Source of the DNA: Planctomycetota bacterium
GTDB taxonomy: Bacteria; Planctomycetota; Phycisphaerae; Phycisphaerales; SM1A02
Reading direction: 5' to 3'
Assembly (NCBI GenBank): GCA_016873115.1
Contig: VGYB01000001.1
Location: forward strand, 62,001-126,000
Length of the DNA stretch: 64,000 nucleotides
A program made the position numbers and the translations under genes. Under the pieces are notes generated by a model, which ran no database searches, was not told the DNA's origin, and saw only the letters and a program-made list of their open reading frames with translations. Positions 55,876 to 64,000 of the stretch are shown in pieces (the first letter of the stretch is position 1; the number at the start of each line of letters is the position of its first letter).

Positions 55876-56568
55876 TTATCCGCCGTGCCGCTGCCGCCAG
55901 AGGGTGACCGCCTCGGGCTCGCGTGCGTATTCGGGACCGAGCGCAGCCGGGGGCACGCGGTGCCCCTTGTCCCACAGCCCCTGCGCCGCCAGCATCACCC
56001 CTGCTCCGGTCCAGATCGGCTCGACCATGGACACCCCGCCTGCATCGCACGACTGACGAAGCACCGCCGGGAAGTGGGCATCGGCAAGCACCACCGAGCC
56101 CGGTCGTGGGAGCCAGCTCTCCCAGCCGATCAACGACGCAGCGCGTTGGCACCAACCACGCTCGTCGCGCGTCAGCGTGGCGATCCAGGCGGTCGCGCCC
56201 TTCACGGCAAGCACGGCGTGAGCCTCAGTGGGCAGGTCCGTCGAAGCCGCAGGCCATGTCGAATGCACGGCAACGAGCGCCGAAGGCACCGCCAGGCACG
56301 GCAGCCCATGCACGGTGGCGATCGATTGCACCGCGGCGATCGTGGTGCGCAGGCCGCTGAATCCACCGGGCCCCACATCGACGGCGACCCATGTCAACTC
56401 GGCCGGCACCACACCCGCACCGCGGCAGGCTTCGTCGATCGACGGCCACAGCCAGTCACGCTCTCGAGAGGGATCGTCGTGATCAACGGCGAACACGGGG
56501 CTGCCTTCACGCCACGCCGCCACGCCGACGGACCGCTGCGAGCCGGTGATGGCCAGGCCTGCTGTCAT
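55876..56568 (-). CDS. tsaB: tRNA threonylcarbamoyladenosine biosynthesis protein TsaB
   Basis: 230 residues. Inactive ASKHA-fold partner of TsaD in t6A37 synthesis. The characteristic loop VDVGPGGFSGLRTTIAAVQ is present, followed by GLPCLAVPSALVAV, as in TsaB. tsaD, tsaE and tsaC are not in the window. ATG 56568 overlaps the stop of the phosphoesterase gene (ATGA). Confidence 0.9.
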   Translation of the reverse strand: MTAGLAITGSQRSVGVAAWREGSPVFAVDHDDPSRERDWLWPSIDEACRGAGVVPAELTWVAVDVGPGGFSGLRTTIAAVQSIATVHGLPCLAVPSALVAVHSTWPAASTDLPTEAHAVLAVKGATAWIATLTRDERGWCQRAASLIGWESWLPRPGSVVLADAHFPAVLRQSCDAGGVSMVEPIWTGAGVMLAAQGLWDKGHRVPPAALGPEYAREPEAVTLWRQRHGG

Positions 56569-57452
56569 CCCTCGAAACCAACCGTGGCAAGGAAGACCGC
56601 CTCGCGAGCCAGATCGGTCGCCGGCGGCAAGGGGCCCTCGAGCGGGATCTCGACGGCAACGCCGCGCGCGTGATCACTGTTGAGGATCAGGAGTTCAGGC
56701 GAGACAGCCTCGGCACCTTGCTCCACATGCGCATGACCGCACACCATCAGTCGTGCGCCGAGCCGCTCGGCCACACGAAGCGAACTCTCCGGGGTCTGGC
56801 CCCGGCCCCAAGTGAACTGCCACGCGAGGCCGTCATGATCGGCATACCCGGCACGATCGAGCTCACGCTCCAGTGCACTCATGTCGGCCGATTCAACCTC
56901 GAAGGGAGCCGGCGTGCTGTGTGCGCAGAACAGCCCGTTCGCCGATCGGACCGCGAGCGGCATGGCCAGGATGAATCGATCGACCGCATCGCTCACCTGC
57001 TGGGCTTCGTCACCGAAGACCCACTCCAGGCCATCGAGGAAGAGCTGGACCTGCTCGCCCGCACCCTTCGAGATCCGCAGCTTGCACAGTTGCGCAAGCT
57101 CATGGTTGGCCAGGAGCGGATGCACCTGCAGCGGATACGCCAGCACCAGCTCAGCCACGCGCACGAGCATGCGGTAGCTGGTGTCCATGCCGCCGGTGAG
57201 CGACTCGCCGTGGATCAACTCGTGAAGGATGACATGGTGGTCCGGCGATGCATCCAGACGCGCCAGCTGCAGGACCGCCTGCAGATGCGCGAGGTTGTCA
57301 TGCAGGTCGCCGGTTGCCAGCAGCATGCCGCGCGACGGGATCCACTGGGTTGCCCCGCGTCGCCCCTCGGCGGTGCGCATGCACTCGGCCGCCGAGAGCA
57401 ATGCCTCGGTGACCGCTGCGGCATCGCGCGCATCGACGCGGACGACGCTCAC
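56565..57452 (-). CDS. Calcineurin-like metallophosphoesterase
   Basis: 295 residues. Dimetal phosphatase motifs are MLLATGDLHDNLAHL (Asp/His), ILHELIHGES, LANHELAQL (Asn-His) and MVCGHAHVEQG (GHxH). The substrate could be a phosphoprotein, a nucleotide or another phosphoester. GTG start at 57452 overlaps the stop of the DUF1573 gene (GTGA), so it is the middle gene of a DUF1573-phosphoesterase-tsaB operon. Confidence 0.88.
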   Translation of the reverse strand: MSVVRVDARDAAAVTEALLSAAECMRTAEGRRGATQWIPSRGMLLATGDLHDNLAHLQAVLQLARLDASPDHHVILHELIHGESLTGGMDTSYRMLVRVAELVLAYPLQVHPLLANHELAQLCKLRISKGAGEQVQLFLDGLEWVFGDEAQQVSDAVDRFILAMPLAVRSANGLFCAHSTPAPFEVESADMSALERELDRAGYADHDGLAWQFTWGRGQTPESSLRVAERLGARLMVCGHAHVEQGAEAVSPELLILNSDHARGVAVEIPLEGPLPPATDLAREAVFLATVGFEG

Positions 57453-58606
57453 GGAACGAGCACCGCCACGGGGATCACGCCGGAACCGGTCGCCGTCGTG
57501 ATCGTCACGGGGACCACGGAGAGCCCCGACGGCGCCTTGTCGACCATGAAGTCGATCTTGACGCGGACGAAGTCGCCATCGAGCTTGGACTCGGCGAGCG
57601 TGCAGACGAAGCCACCGAGCACGCAGGTCGCACCAGTCACGGCATTCCAGCCTTCCCGCACCGGGATGCGGCGCGCAGCCGGGTTCGTGCTCTCAAGATC
57701 GAGTTCAAGCTGCTGCTTGGTACCTCTGTCCATGCGGCCTGCCACGACGAGCGGATCCGCGAAGAACCACTGGCGGGCCTCGCGTGCATCCTTGTCGAAG
57801 AGCGTGCCGGTCGACTCATGGCGGATGCGCAGGGCCACGAGGGGCGCATCGGCACGATCGGTCGCCACCACGACCCACTGCGGGAGCGGTCCATTCACGC
57901 CGGCAGTGGTCCACGTCATCACATGCGATGCCTTCGCACCCGGCTGGGCTTCCGTGATGGGAAGGCCCCACGAGCCAATCACGCTGAATGGCGCGCCATC
58001 GCCGGACGCCAAGGTGAAGGTGCCCGATGCGACGCCCTTGAGCGCCTCCACATACTCGGGCGAGGCCATGATCGGCAGCGTGGCGGTTGCTTCCATCTGC
58101 GCGACCGTCATGCCGTACTGCTCGACGACGATCATGACCTTGGCATCCTTCTTGCCGGGCGTGCGCGGCACGGCCAAGGTCGCCTGCAGCTCGACCGAGC
58201 CGCCGGCAGGAATCGTCACGCCCTTGAGCGGGGTGATGTCGGTGCACTTGCAACTGGGCTTGGCATCGATGATCTTCAGCGGCGAGCCGGTGGGATTGCG
58301 CAGCGTGAAGGTGGTCGATTTGCGTGCCCCCGGCGGTACCGCGCCGAAGTCGACCATCGGTGGTTCGACGACCAAGGGGTGCCTCTGCTGCGCACCAGCG
58401 CGCGGTGGTGGGGCCTGCGCGACGGCCGGTGCCGGGGAGGACGCTGGTGCGATCGTCGCCGAGGTGGGAGTTCCAGGATCGCTCGATGGAGCAGTTGGAC
58501 TGGGTGCGGAAGTGGCCGCCGCCGGTCGCGCAGCGTCGGCGGGCGCGGGAGCCCGCCCGCAAGCCGACGAACCGATGGCCAGGATCACGATCAAGGGAAG
58601 ACGCAT
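57449..58606 (-). CDS. Exported DUF1573-domain protein
   Basis: 385 residues from ATG 58606. A short signal (RLPLIVILAIGSSAC) carries an imperfect lipobox, so lipidation is uncertain. An Ala/Pro/Ser/Thr linker (~18-75) is followed by a DUF1573-type immunoglobulin-like domain with VDFGAVPPGARKSTTFTL and IIDAKPSCKCTDITPLKG (paired Cys). A second beta region to the end contains a Cys pair (TCVLGGFVC). DUF1573 proteins are common in planctomycetes and Bacteroidota envelopes; no biochemical role is firm. TACACT is six bases upstream of the start. First gene of the operon with the phosphoesterase and tsaB. Confidence 0.87.
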   Translation of the reverse strand: MRLPLIVILAIGSSACGRAPAPADAARPAAATSAPSPTAPSSDPGTPTSATIAPASSPAPAVAQAPPPRAGAQQRHPLVVEPPMVDFGAVPPGARKSTTFTLRNPTGSPLKIIDAKPSCKCTDITPLKGVTIPAGGSVELQATLAVPRTPGKKDAKVMIVVEQYGMTVAQMEATATLPIMASPEYVEALKGVASGTFTLASGDGAPFSVIGSWGLPITEAQPGAKASHVMTWTTAGVNGPLPQWVVVATDRADAPLVALRIRHESTGTLFDKDAREARQWFFADPLVVAGRMDRGTKQQLELDLESTNPAARRIPVREGWNAVTGATCVLGGFVCTLAESKLDGDFVRVKIDFMVDKAPSGLSVVPVTITTATGSGVIPVAVLVP

Positions 58607-58611
58607 GCCGG

Positions 58612-58618
58612 TAGTGTA
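58612..58618. promoter_or_regulatory. Shared bidirectional -10 element TAGTGTA / TACACTA
   Basis: On the plus strand TAGTGT (58612-58617) lies 10 bases before the terC ATG. On the minus strand TACACT (58613-58618) lies six bases before the DUF1573 ATG. The whole space between the two start codons is only 21 bases, so one AT-rich box may direct both transcripts. Confidence 0.5.
58613..58618 (-). promoter_or_regulatory. -10-like TACACT, 6 nt before the DUF1573 gene
   Basis: Minus-strand half of the shared element between the DUF1573 gene and terC. TACACT-N6-ATG, no Shine-Dalgarno sequence. Confidence 0.5.
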
Positions 58619-58627
58619 AGCCCCTGC

Positions 58628-59395
<768 letters not shown>

Positions 59396-59480
59396 TTGCC
59401 AATCCCGCTGGTCACGGAAGCGTGACGCGTCGGCCCATGATGGCCGCCTCGGAGCGAAGGCCCTCGGGACATCGCGCCAA

Positions 59481-59512
59481 GAAAAAGGGCCCGGACCGAT
59501 CGGTCCGAGCCC
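59481..59512 (-). terminator. Intrinsic terminator of the sugar dehydrogenase gene (possibly bidirectional)
   Basis: A long GC-rich inverted repeat (59487-59512: GGGCCCGGACCG / CGGTCCGAGCCC, one mismatch) reads on the minus strand as a hairpin followed by TTTTTC. It lies 28 bases after the stop of the PQQ-type dehydrogenase. It is also 92 bases after terC on the other strand, whose tail lacks a T-run. Confidence 0.85.
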
Positions 59513-59539
59513 GCGTGTGATCGCGAGTAGGAAGCGCGC

Positions 59540-60910
59540 TCAGGCGCCCCAGCCACCCAGCAGGATGCCGAGGTCGGCACCATCGACGAGGCCACTGCCG
59601 TCGATGTCGCCCGAACCCGCTCCGCCCCAGTTGCCGAGCAGAATGCCAAGGTCCGCACCGTCGACGATGCCGTCGCCGTTCAGGTCATTCGGGTTCGGCG
59701 TCGGGCAGGTCACCTCGCCGGACGCCGGGATGATCTTGTAGATCTGCCCGCCGTGGTCGGCCATGTAGAGTTCGCCCTTGGCATCCTCGCCGAAGGCAAC
59801 GATCTGATTGACGGTCTGGTTGGCCACGGAGGTGGCCAGTTCTGCGTTGCGGGTCATGAACTCGGTCACGACGCCATTCACCATGCGGAACGACCATGAA
59901 TTGTTGGACCCGTAATCGACATAGAAGTAGATGCCCTGCATGTCGGGCATGGCGCAGCCGCGATAGACGCGACCGCCGGTGATGCTGTACCCGCCAGCGG
60001 TGTTGTGCGCGTAGGTGCGGACCGGGGCCGTCAGGCCGGTGCCGTTGCAGGTGCAGCCTGACAGGCCCGTGCAGGAGGTGCCTTCCGTGCAGCGCCATCC
60101 GTAGTTGCGGCCGGGCGCGGCGCCGTTGGGCTCGTAGTTCACTTCCTCGACGGCGTTCTGGCCGACATCGGCGATGTATATGTCGCCATTGGCCTTGTCG
60201 AAGCACCACCGCCACGGATTGCGCAGGCCGTATGACCAGACCGTGTCATCAGCGGTCGTCGCACCACCCATGAAGGGGTTGCTGGCTGGAATCGTGTAGT
60301 AGGGCGAAGTGCCACCGACAGTCGGCGTGATGCGGTGCATCTTGCCGAGTCGGCTGCTCAGGTTCTGGGCGACGTTGCCGGGATCATTGGCGCTGCCGCC
60401 GTCGCCCGTGCCCATGTACAGGTCGCGCGTGCCGGGCTTGAAGTGAATGTCGCCGCCGTTGTGGTTGGTGTACGGATCCGACCAAGTCATCATGACCACG
60501 CCGGTCGGGTTGGCGATGTTGGGGTCGGCAGAGACCGTGTATCGCGCGAGATTGTTCGTCCCCGTACCGGTGTAGTAGACGTAGAACTGTCCGTTGGTTG
60601 CGTAGTCGGGGTCGAAGGCCATGCCGAGCAGCCCCTGTTCATCGCTGGTCGACGCGCCGCCGGTCACGATCGGATCGATGTTCAAGAACGCCGTCGCGCG
60701 GAGCGTCGGGGTCGCGCCAAGATCGATGATGCGCACGCGACCGGCCTTCTCCAGAACGAAGAGACGCGTCGCGTCGCCGGGCGCGTGGCCGATCCAGGTC
60801 GGGTAGACGAGACCAGTGCCGATGACCTGCTTCGGCTTGATTGGCGTGACGCCAGCTAGTGCGGAGGCCGAGACAGCCAGGACGGACAGTGCAGCGATGG
60901 TGGTGTGCAT
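59540..60910 (-). CDS. Secreted PQQ-dependent sugar dehydrogenase-like propeller with dockerin-like C-terminus
   Basis: 456 residues. A signal peptide (TIAALSVLAVSASALAG) precedes a six-bladed glucose/sorbosone dehydrogenase (GSDH) domain. Landmarks are VYPTWIGHAPGDATRLFVLE, DEQGLLGMAFDPDYATNGQF, NHNGGDIHFKPGTRDLYMGT, YGLRNPWRWCFDKANGDIYI (Arg/Asn cofactor region) and IADVGQNAVEEVNY. A Cys-rich insert (CTGLSGCTC) is uncommon in the family. Two dockerin loops close the chain (DLNGDGIVDGADLGILL, DIDGSGLVDGADLGILL). It may oxidise sugars in the periplasm or outside, if PQQ is available. A TATAGT box is ~55 bases upstream of the ATG at 60910, so this gene has a normal-length leader. Confidence 0.92.
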   Translation of the reverse strand: MHTTIAALSVLAVSASALAGVTPIKPKQVIGTGLVYPTWIGHAPGDATRLFVLEKAGRVRIIDLGATPTLRATAFLNIDPIVTGGASTSDEQGLLGMAFDPDYATNGQFYVYYTGTGTNNLARYTVSADPNIANPTGVVMMTWSDPYTNHNGGDIHFKPGTRDLYMGTGDGGSANDPGNVAQNLSSRLGKMHRITPTVGGTSPYYTIPASNPFMGGATTADDTVWSYGLRNPWRWCFDKANGDIYIADVGQNAVEEVNYEPNGAAPGRNYGWRCTEGTSCTGLSGCTCNGTGLTAPVRTYAHNTAGGYSITGGRVYRGCAMPDMQGIYFYVDYGSNNSWSFRMVNGVVTEFMTRNAELATSVANQTVNQIVAFGEDAKGELYMADHGGQIYKIIPASGEVTCPTPNPNDLNGDGIVDGADLGILLGNWGGAGSGDIDGSGLVDGADLGILLGGWGA

Positions 60911-61059
60911 GGGTCGTTCTGTGGGGAAGCGTGAACAGGCAGCCGAGTGCTGCCAAGCGACTTGACTATACGCCCCTCCAGGGCGAACGCCACCCGATTG
61001 TGCGCGATTCGGCTCCGTTGCACCCCTGTGTGGGCTCGCCAAGCGGCTTGTGGACCGGC

Positions 61060-63048
61060 TTATGGACGCGCCAGGACCGCCTCGATTCGATCAGCGGCCG
61101 CGCCGAGTTGGTCCATCGATGCCGTGGCAGCGGCCGGATCCGAGTCCGCAACCGCCGCCTGCAGCCCAGGCAAGACCCATGTTCCGTAGCCCGAGTCGCG
61201 GTCATTCGAGGCAAACACATTGCGGAACCACTGCCGACCAGGCAATCCGGCAGGATCGATCCAGCATTGCTGCACGGCTTGGGCCCTCTCACGCTGGGTG
61301 GGCGAACTCCTCTTGATGGTTCCCGCGAGCGCATCGAAGCGGTCGGCGAGGGTGTGGGCCCGTGCGGACGCATCGGGCGACAGGCGCGCGGCGGTGGAGC
61401 GGAGCCCGGCAGCGGCAGCCGCGCACTCGCGCCACGGCTCGGGAGTGCCCGTGCCAAGTGCATCGACCAAGGCCACCGTCATGCGCGTGAGCATGGACGC
61501 TCCCGCGTAGTCGGCGCCGACCGTGCGTCGATACCAGAGCAGCGTGTCGTAGTTCGAGTGGTAGCTCGTCCCTTGCGAGCCGCCTGCGAAAAGGCCGATC
61601 GATGGCACACCGGCATGGCACAGAAACGGCTGGTGATCGCTGCCGCCACCAAGATCGCCCAGCGGAAGCGCACCATCTTTGGCGCCCAGGTCAAAGAGGG
61701 ATCGAGCGGGATCGACCGCGCTCGGCACCCGCTTGGCCGCATCCTGCACGATGCCCCGGAGTGATGGGCTCGCCGACGCGCCGAAGTTCACCCCCATCGC
61801 AGCCATGTCGAGATTGATGTAGCCCACGCAGCGCTCTTCGAGCATCGCGCGCTCGCGCTCAACCCACTCCGTGCTGCCGACCATGCCGAACTCCTCGGCG
61901 CCCCACGCACAGAACAGCGTGTCACGCGCCGGGCCGCGTCCGGCCTTGGCCTGCATCGCGCACTCGCGCGCCGCCTCCATGAGCACGATCGTGCCAGCGA
62001 GCGGGTCCGCGGCACCGAAACCCCATGCATCGTGATGGCAGCCGACGACCACGAGGCCGCCGTCCGCAACGCGACCCGGCAAGCGCGCGATCACATTGGC
62101 TGACTGGACCACGGCGGGCTCATGCGCCACCGCCACCCTGACGCGCAGTTCAGGGCCACCCGTGAGCAGCGTGGGGCCCTCGAAGCCCGTGGCCCATGAA
62201 GGATCGAAGAGCGGCGCACCGCGCATGCGGCGCACGATCTCGCGCGCTGCACCATAGCCGATGGGCTGCACGGGAATCCTCGGCAATCCGACCGATGCAG
62301 GATCGAGCCGCTCGGCATGCTCGGTCGCCTCGCGTCCGGGCGTGAGCGGATCGCCCGAGTAGGGCAGCGTGTTGATGCTGCCGCGCTGGATGCAACTCGC
62401 ATTCGCCCAACCACCGTCGGGCCAGGTCGCCCCCTTCGCGGGGCCGCTGTCGGCTGGGTCCGTGAAGATGACCATCGCGATGGCTCCCGCCTGCTCGGCG
62501 AACTTCACCTTGAAGCCGCGGAAGTTCCCGCCGTAGCGCGCCAAGCACACCTTCCCCCTCAGATCGATCCCCTGCTCGCGGAGCCGGGCGAAGTCGGCCC
62601 GCGTGCCGTAGTTCACGAAGACGACCTCGCCGGTCGCGTCGCCCTGACCGCTGTAGGCGTTCCACGCGAAGGTGAGCCCGGCATGCGCGAGTTGCGGATC
62701 GATGGCCAGGTTCTCCTCGCGAACGGCGAGCCGCATCACGCCGCGACGCGCGCCCGGCGCGGTCGGCTCGGCGAGCGGCATGCCCGCCGGTGTCGCCACG
62801 ATCTCGACGATCGGTTCGCGCGGCCGCGGCAGGTACGCCCAGAATGGATGGACCTCGACCTCAAGGCCGAGGTCGCGGAACGAGCTGGCGATCGACTCGA
62901 TGACCTTGGCATCGCCCGGCGTGCCGGCCATGTGCGGCTCGGCCGCAAGCAACTCATGCCATGCCGCGAGGCGCGCGGCCATGGACCCTTCGGGCGGCGC
63001 GGCCGAAGCCTGCGCGAGCGCAAGCATCATCAGCGTGGTCACGATCAT
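61060..63048 (-). CDS. M28-family metallopeptidase (glutamate carboxypeptidase II-like)
   Basis: 662 residues. A short signal (IVTTLMMLALAQASA) is followed by a PA insertion domain (~120-270, GKVCLARYGGNFRGFKVKFA) and the M28 catalytic domain. The catalytic domain has zinc ligands in VVGCHHDAWGFGAADP (His, Asp), WGAEEFGMVGS (catalytic Glu and ligand Glu), INLDMAAMG and GTSYHSNYDT (His). A helical dimerisation domain follows. This is the full domain order of transferrin-receptor/NAALADase-like peptidases, which cut N-acetylated acidic peptides. TAGCGT precedes the ATG at 63048 by six bases. Confidence 0.92.
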   Translation of the reverse strand: MIVTTLMMLALAQASAAPPEGSMAARLAAWHELLAAEPHMAGTPGDAKVIESIASSFRDLGLEVEVHPFWAYLPRPREPIVEIVATPAGMPLAEPTAPGARRGVMRLAVREENLAIDPQLAHAGLTFAWNAYSGQGDATGEVVFVNYGTRADFARLREQGIDLRGKVCLARYGGNFRGFKVKFAEQAGAIAMVIFTDPADSGPAKGATWPDGGWANASCIQRGSINTLPYSGDPLTPGREATEHAERLDPASVGLPRIPVQPIGYGAAREIVRRMRGAPLFDPSWATGFEGPTLLTGGPELRVRVAVAHEPAVVQSANVIARLPGRVADGGLVVVGCHHDAWGFGAADPLAGTIVLMEAARECAMQAKAGRGPARDTLFCAWGAEEFGMVGSTEWVERERAMLEERCVGYINLDMAAMGVNFGASASPSLRGIVQDAAKRVPSAVDPARSLFDLGAKDGALPLGDLGGGSDHQPFLCHAGVPSIGLFAGGSQGTSYHSNYDTLLWYRRTVGADYAGASMLTRMTVALVDALGTGTPEPWRECAAAAAGLRSTAARLSPDASARAHTLADRFDALAGTIKRSSPTQRERAQAVQQCWIDPAGLPGRQWFRNVFASNDRDSGYGTWVLPGLQAAVADSDPAAATASMDQLGAAADRIEAVLARP

Positions 63049-63054
63049 CGGTGC

Positions 63055-63060
63055 ACGCTA
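63055..63060 (-). promoter_or_regulatory. -10-like TAGCGT, 6 nt before the M28 peptidase
   Basis: TAGCGT-N6-ATG on the minus strand; no Shine-Dalgarno sequence. Confidence 0.5.
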
Positions 63061-63179
63061 GCACGCGGCGTCACCGGGGTCAGGTCGCCCGCCTGCCCAC
63101 ATCCGCCCACGGTCAGGGCGCCGCGACACCATCGGTCGATCGGCCAACCGTTCGTGCGATGCACCCGCTTCGTTCGCGA

Positions 63180-64000
63180 TCAGTGGCTCGGCTTGCCGCC
63201 CGCGGCGGTTCCGAAGATCGCAGGCCACGGGTTCACATTGTGGCACGCGCGGCCGGTCTTCTCGACATAGTCCTGGTGGTACTCCTCGGCCGGGTAGAAC
63301 TCGCGCGCCATCTCGACCTGCGTGACGATCGGCTTCGTGAACGCGTTGCGCGCCGTGAGGTCGGCGACGAACGCCTTCGCCTGCTCGAGCTGCTGCGGGC
63401 TCGTGCAGAAGACCGCACTGCGGTACTGCTCGCCGACATCGGGACCCTGGCGATTCAGCGTCGTCGGATCGTGCATCTGGAAGAAGCCCTCGAGCAACTG
63501 GCGGTAGGCGATCACGGTCGGGTCGTAGACCACCTTCACGCTCTCCGCGTGGCCGGTCGTGTCGTTGCAGACCTCCTTGTAGGTCGGGTCCTTGGTCTTG
63601 CCCTGCTGGTAGCCGCTCTCGGCGCTGATCACGCCAGGAGCCTGCTGGAAGATGTGCTCGACACCCCAGAAGCAGCCTCCGGCGAAATAGGCGGTCTCGG
63701 TCTTCACGGGTTCTCCTCCTGCGGGCCACGGCTGGCCCTTCTCGACGAACTGCAGGCTCGCACTGTTCAGGCAGTAGCGCAAGCCGGTGGGACGGGGGCC
63801 ATCCTCGAACACATGGCCCAGGTGCGCGCCGCATCGGGCGCAGTTGATCTCGGTGCGCTCCATGCCGTGGCTCGAGTCGGATCGCTCGGTCACATGCAGC
63901 GGATCGAAGGTCGTGTAGAAGCTCGGCCAGCCGGTGCCGGAGTTGAACTTGTGCGCGCTGGTGAAGAGCGGCAGCCCACAGACGATGCAGCAGTAGCTGC
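63180..64000 (-). CDS. Methionine sulfoxide reductase MsrB-MsrA fusion, 5' end beyond the window
   Basis: The visible part is ~273 residues, open to the right edge. The MsrB part comes first ([52 protein letters not shown], and the catalytic Cys in [10 protein letters not shown]), with both CxxC zinc pairs visible. The MsrA part follows ([17 protein letters not shown] with catalytic Cys, [18 protein letters not shown], and [16 protein letters not shown]). Together they repair R- and S-methionine sulfoxide. The GTG at 63893 is internal to MsrB and is not the start. Ends SH after GGKPSH. The true N-terminus, and any signal peptide, is not in the window. Confidence 0.94.
   Translation of the reverse strand, partial: SYCCIVCGLPLFTSAHKFNSGTGWPSFYTTFDPLHVTERSDSSHGMERTEINCARCGAHLGHVFEDGPRPTGLRYCLNSASLQFVEKGQPWPAGGEPVKTETAYFAGGCFWGVEHIFQQAPGVISAESGYQQGKTKDPTYKEVCNDTTGHAESVKVVYDPTVIAYRQLLEGFFQMHDPTTLNRQGPDVGEQYRSAVFCTSPQQLEQAKAFVADLTARNAFTKPIVTQVEMAREFYPAEEYHQDYVEKTGRACHNVNPWPAIFGTAAGGKPSH

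Overview
The window is a continuous, gene-dense, GC-rich bacterial chromosome segment, with no gene-free stretch above about 230 bases once start codons are refined. It most likely comes from a planctomycete of the Phycisphaerae type. Five secreted proteins of unrelated families end in paired dockerin-like calcium loops ([14 protein letters not shown] style). One surface protein ends in a VPAPGA / hydrophobic / RRRR sorting tail. A VanZ-like protein carries a CxxCGHDLRG zinc ribbon. Both halves of a GatCAB transamidase are present. These are family-level arguments; no 16S gene or other phylogenetic marker was compared.

Layout. 0.2-8.4 kb: secreted Asp-Pro-repeat protein, HAD hydrolase, truD, a BFN-domain protein and a dockerin-tailed subtilase, then metK-rsmB. 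8.5-16.5 kb: a PTS IIA-like protein, a polyferredoxin-TPR membrane protein, a CbpA-type DnaJ, the gatB-hpt-PH-domain operon, two cyclophilins and a MazG-like protein. 16.6-22 kb: an exported protein, tRNA-Cys with a strong terminator, a membrane-anchored protein built of seventeen 23-residue repeats, a DNRLRE protein and a secreted nuclease/phosphatase. 22-29.7 kb: an active/inactive M16 peptidase pair, murJ, a lipoprotein, a VanZ-like protein and an orphan ParA. 29.8-39 kb: a large exported unknown, the HIT-nadC-birA operon and the ppdK-CBM9 lipoprotein-GDH-like operon. 39-45 kb: pabB, PIN-PhoH, Nif3, an RCC1 propeller and a ROK kinase. 45.3-54.7 kb: an RND efflux pair, gatC-gatA, mutY, an HTH/membrane protein and psd. 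54.7-64 kb: a receiver-GAF protein, the DUF1573-phosphoesterase-tsaB operon, TerC, a PQQ-type sugar dehydrogenase, an M28 peptidase and an msrB-msrA fusion cut by the window end.

Most content is housekeeping: tRNA modification and aminoacylation, SAM, NAD, biotin, folate, purine salvage, envelope and phospholipid synthesis, and protein repair. This is mixed with secreted hydrolases and repeat proteins of unknown partners. Fifteen neighbouring gene pairs overlap by one or four bases (ATGA, GTGA or TTGA type), so translational coupling is common.

The most notable observations are these. (1) Thirteen start codons lack an upstream Shine-Dalgarno leader and instead sit 6-10 nt after a TANNNT hexamer, nine of them at exactly 6 or 7 nt, which points to leaderless mRNAs. 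(2) A glutamate-dehydrogenase homologue has Ala at the catalytic Lys position and Glu at the catalytic Asp position. (3) One protein has a 17 x 23-residue repeat array without a single indel. (4) Five different exported proteins share the dockerin-like tail. I saw no CRISPR array, insertion sequence, prophage or recognisable defence system.
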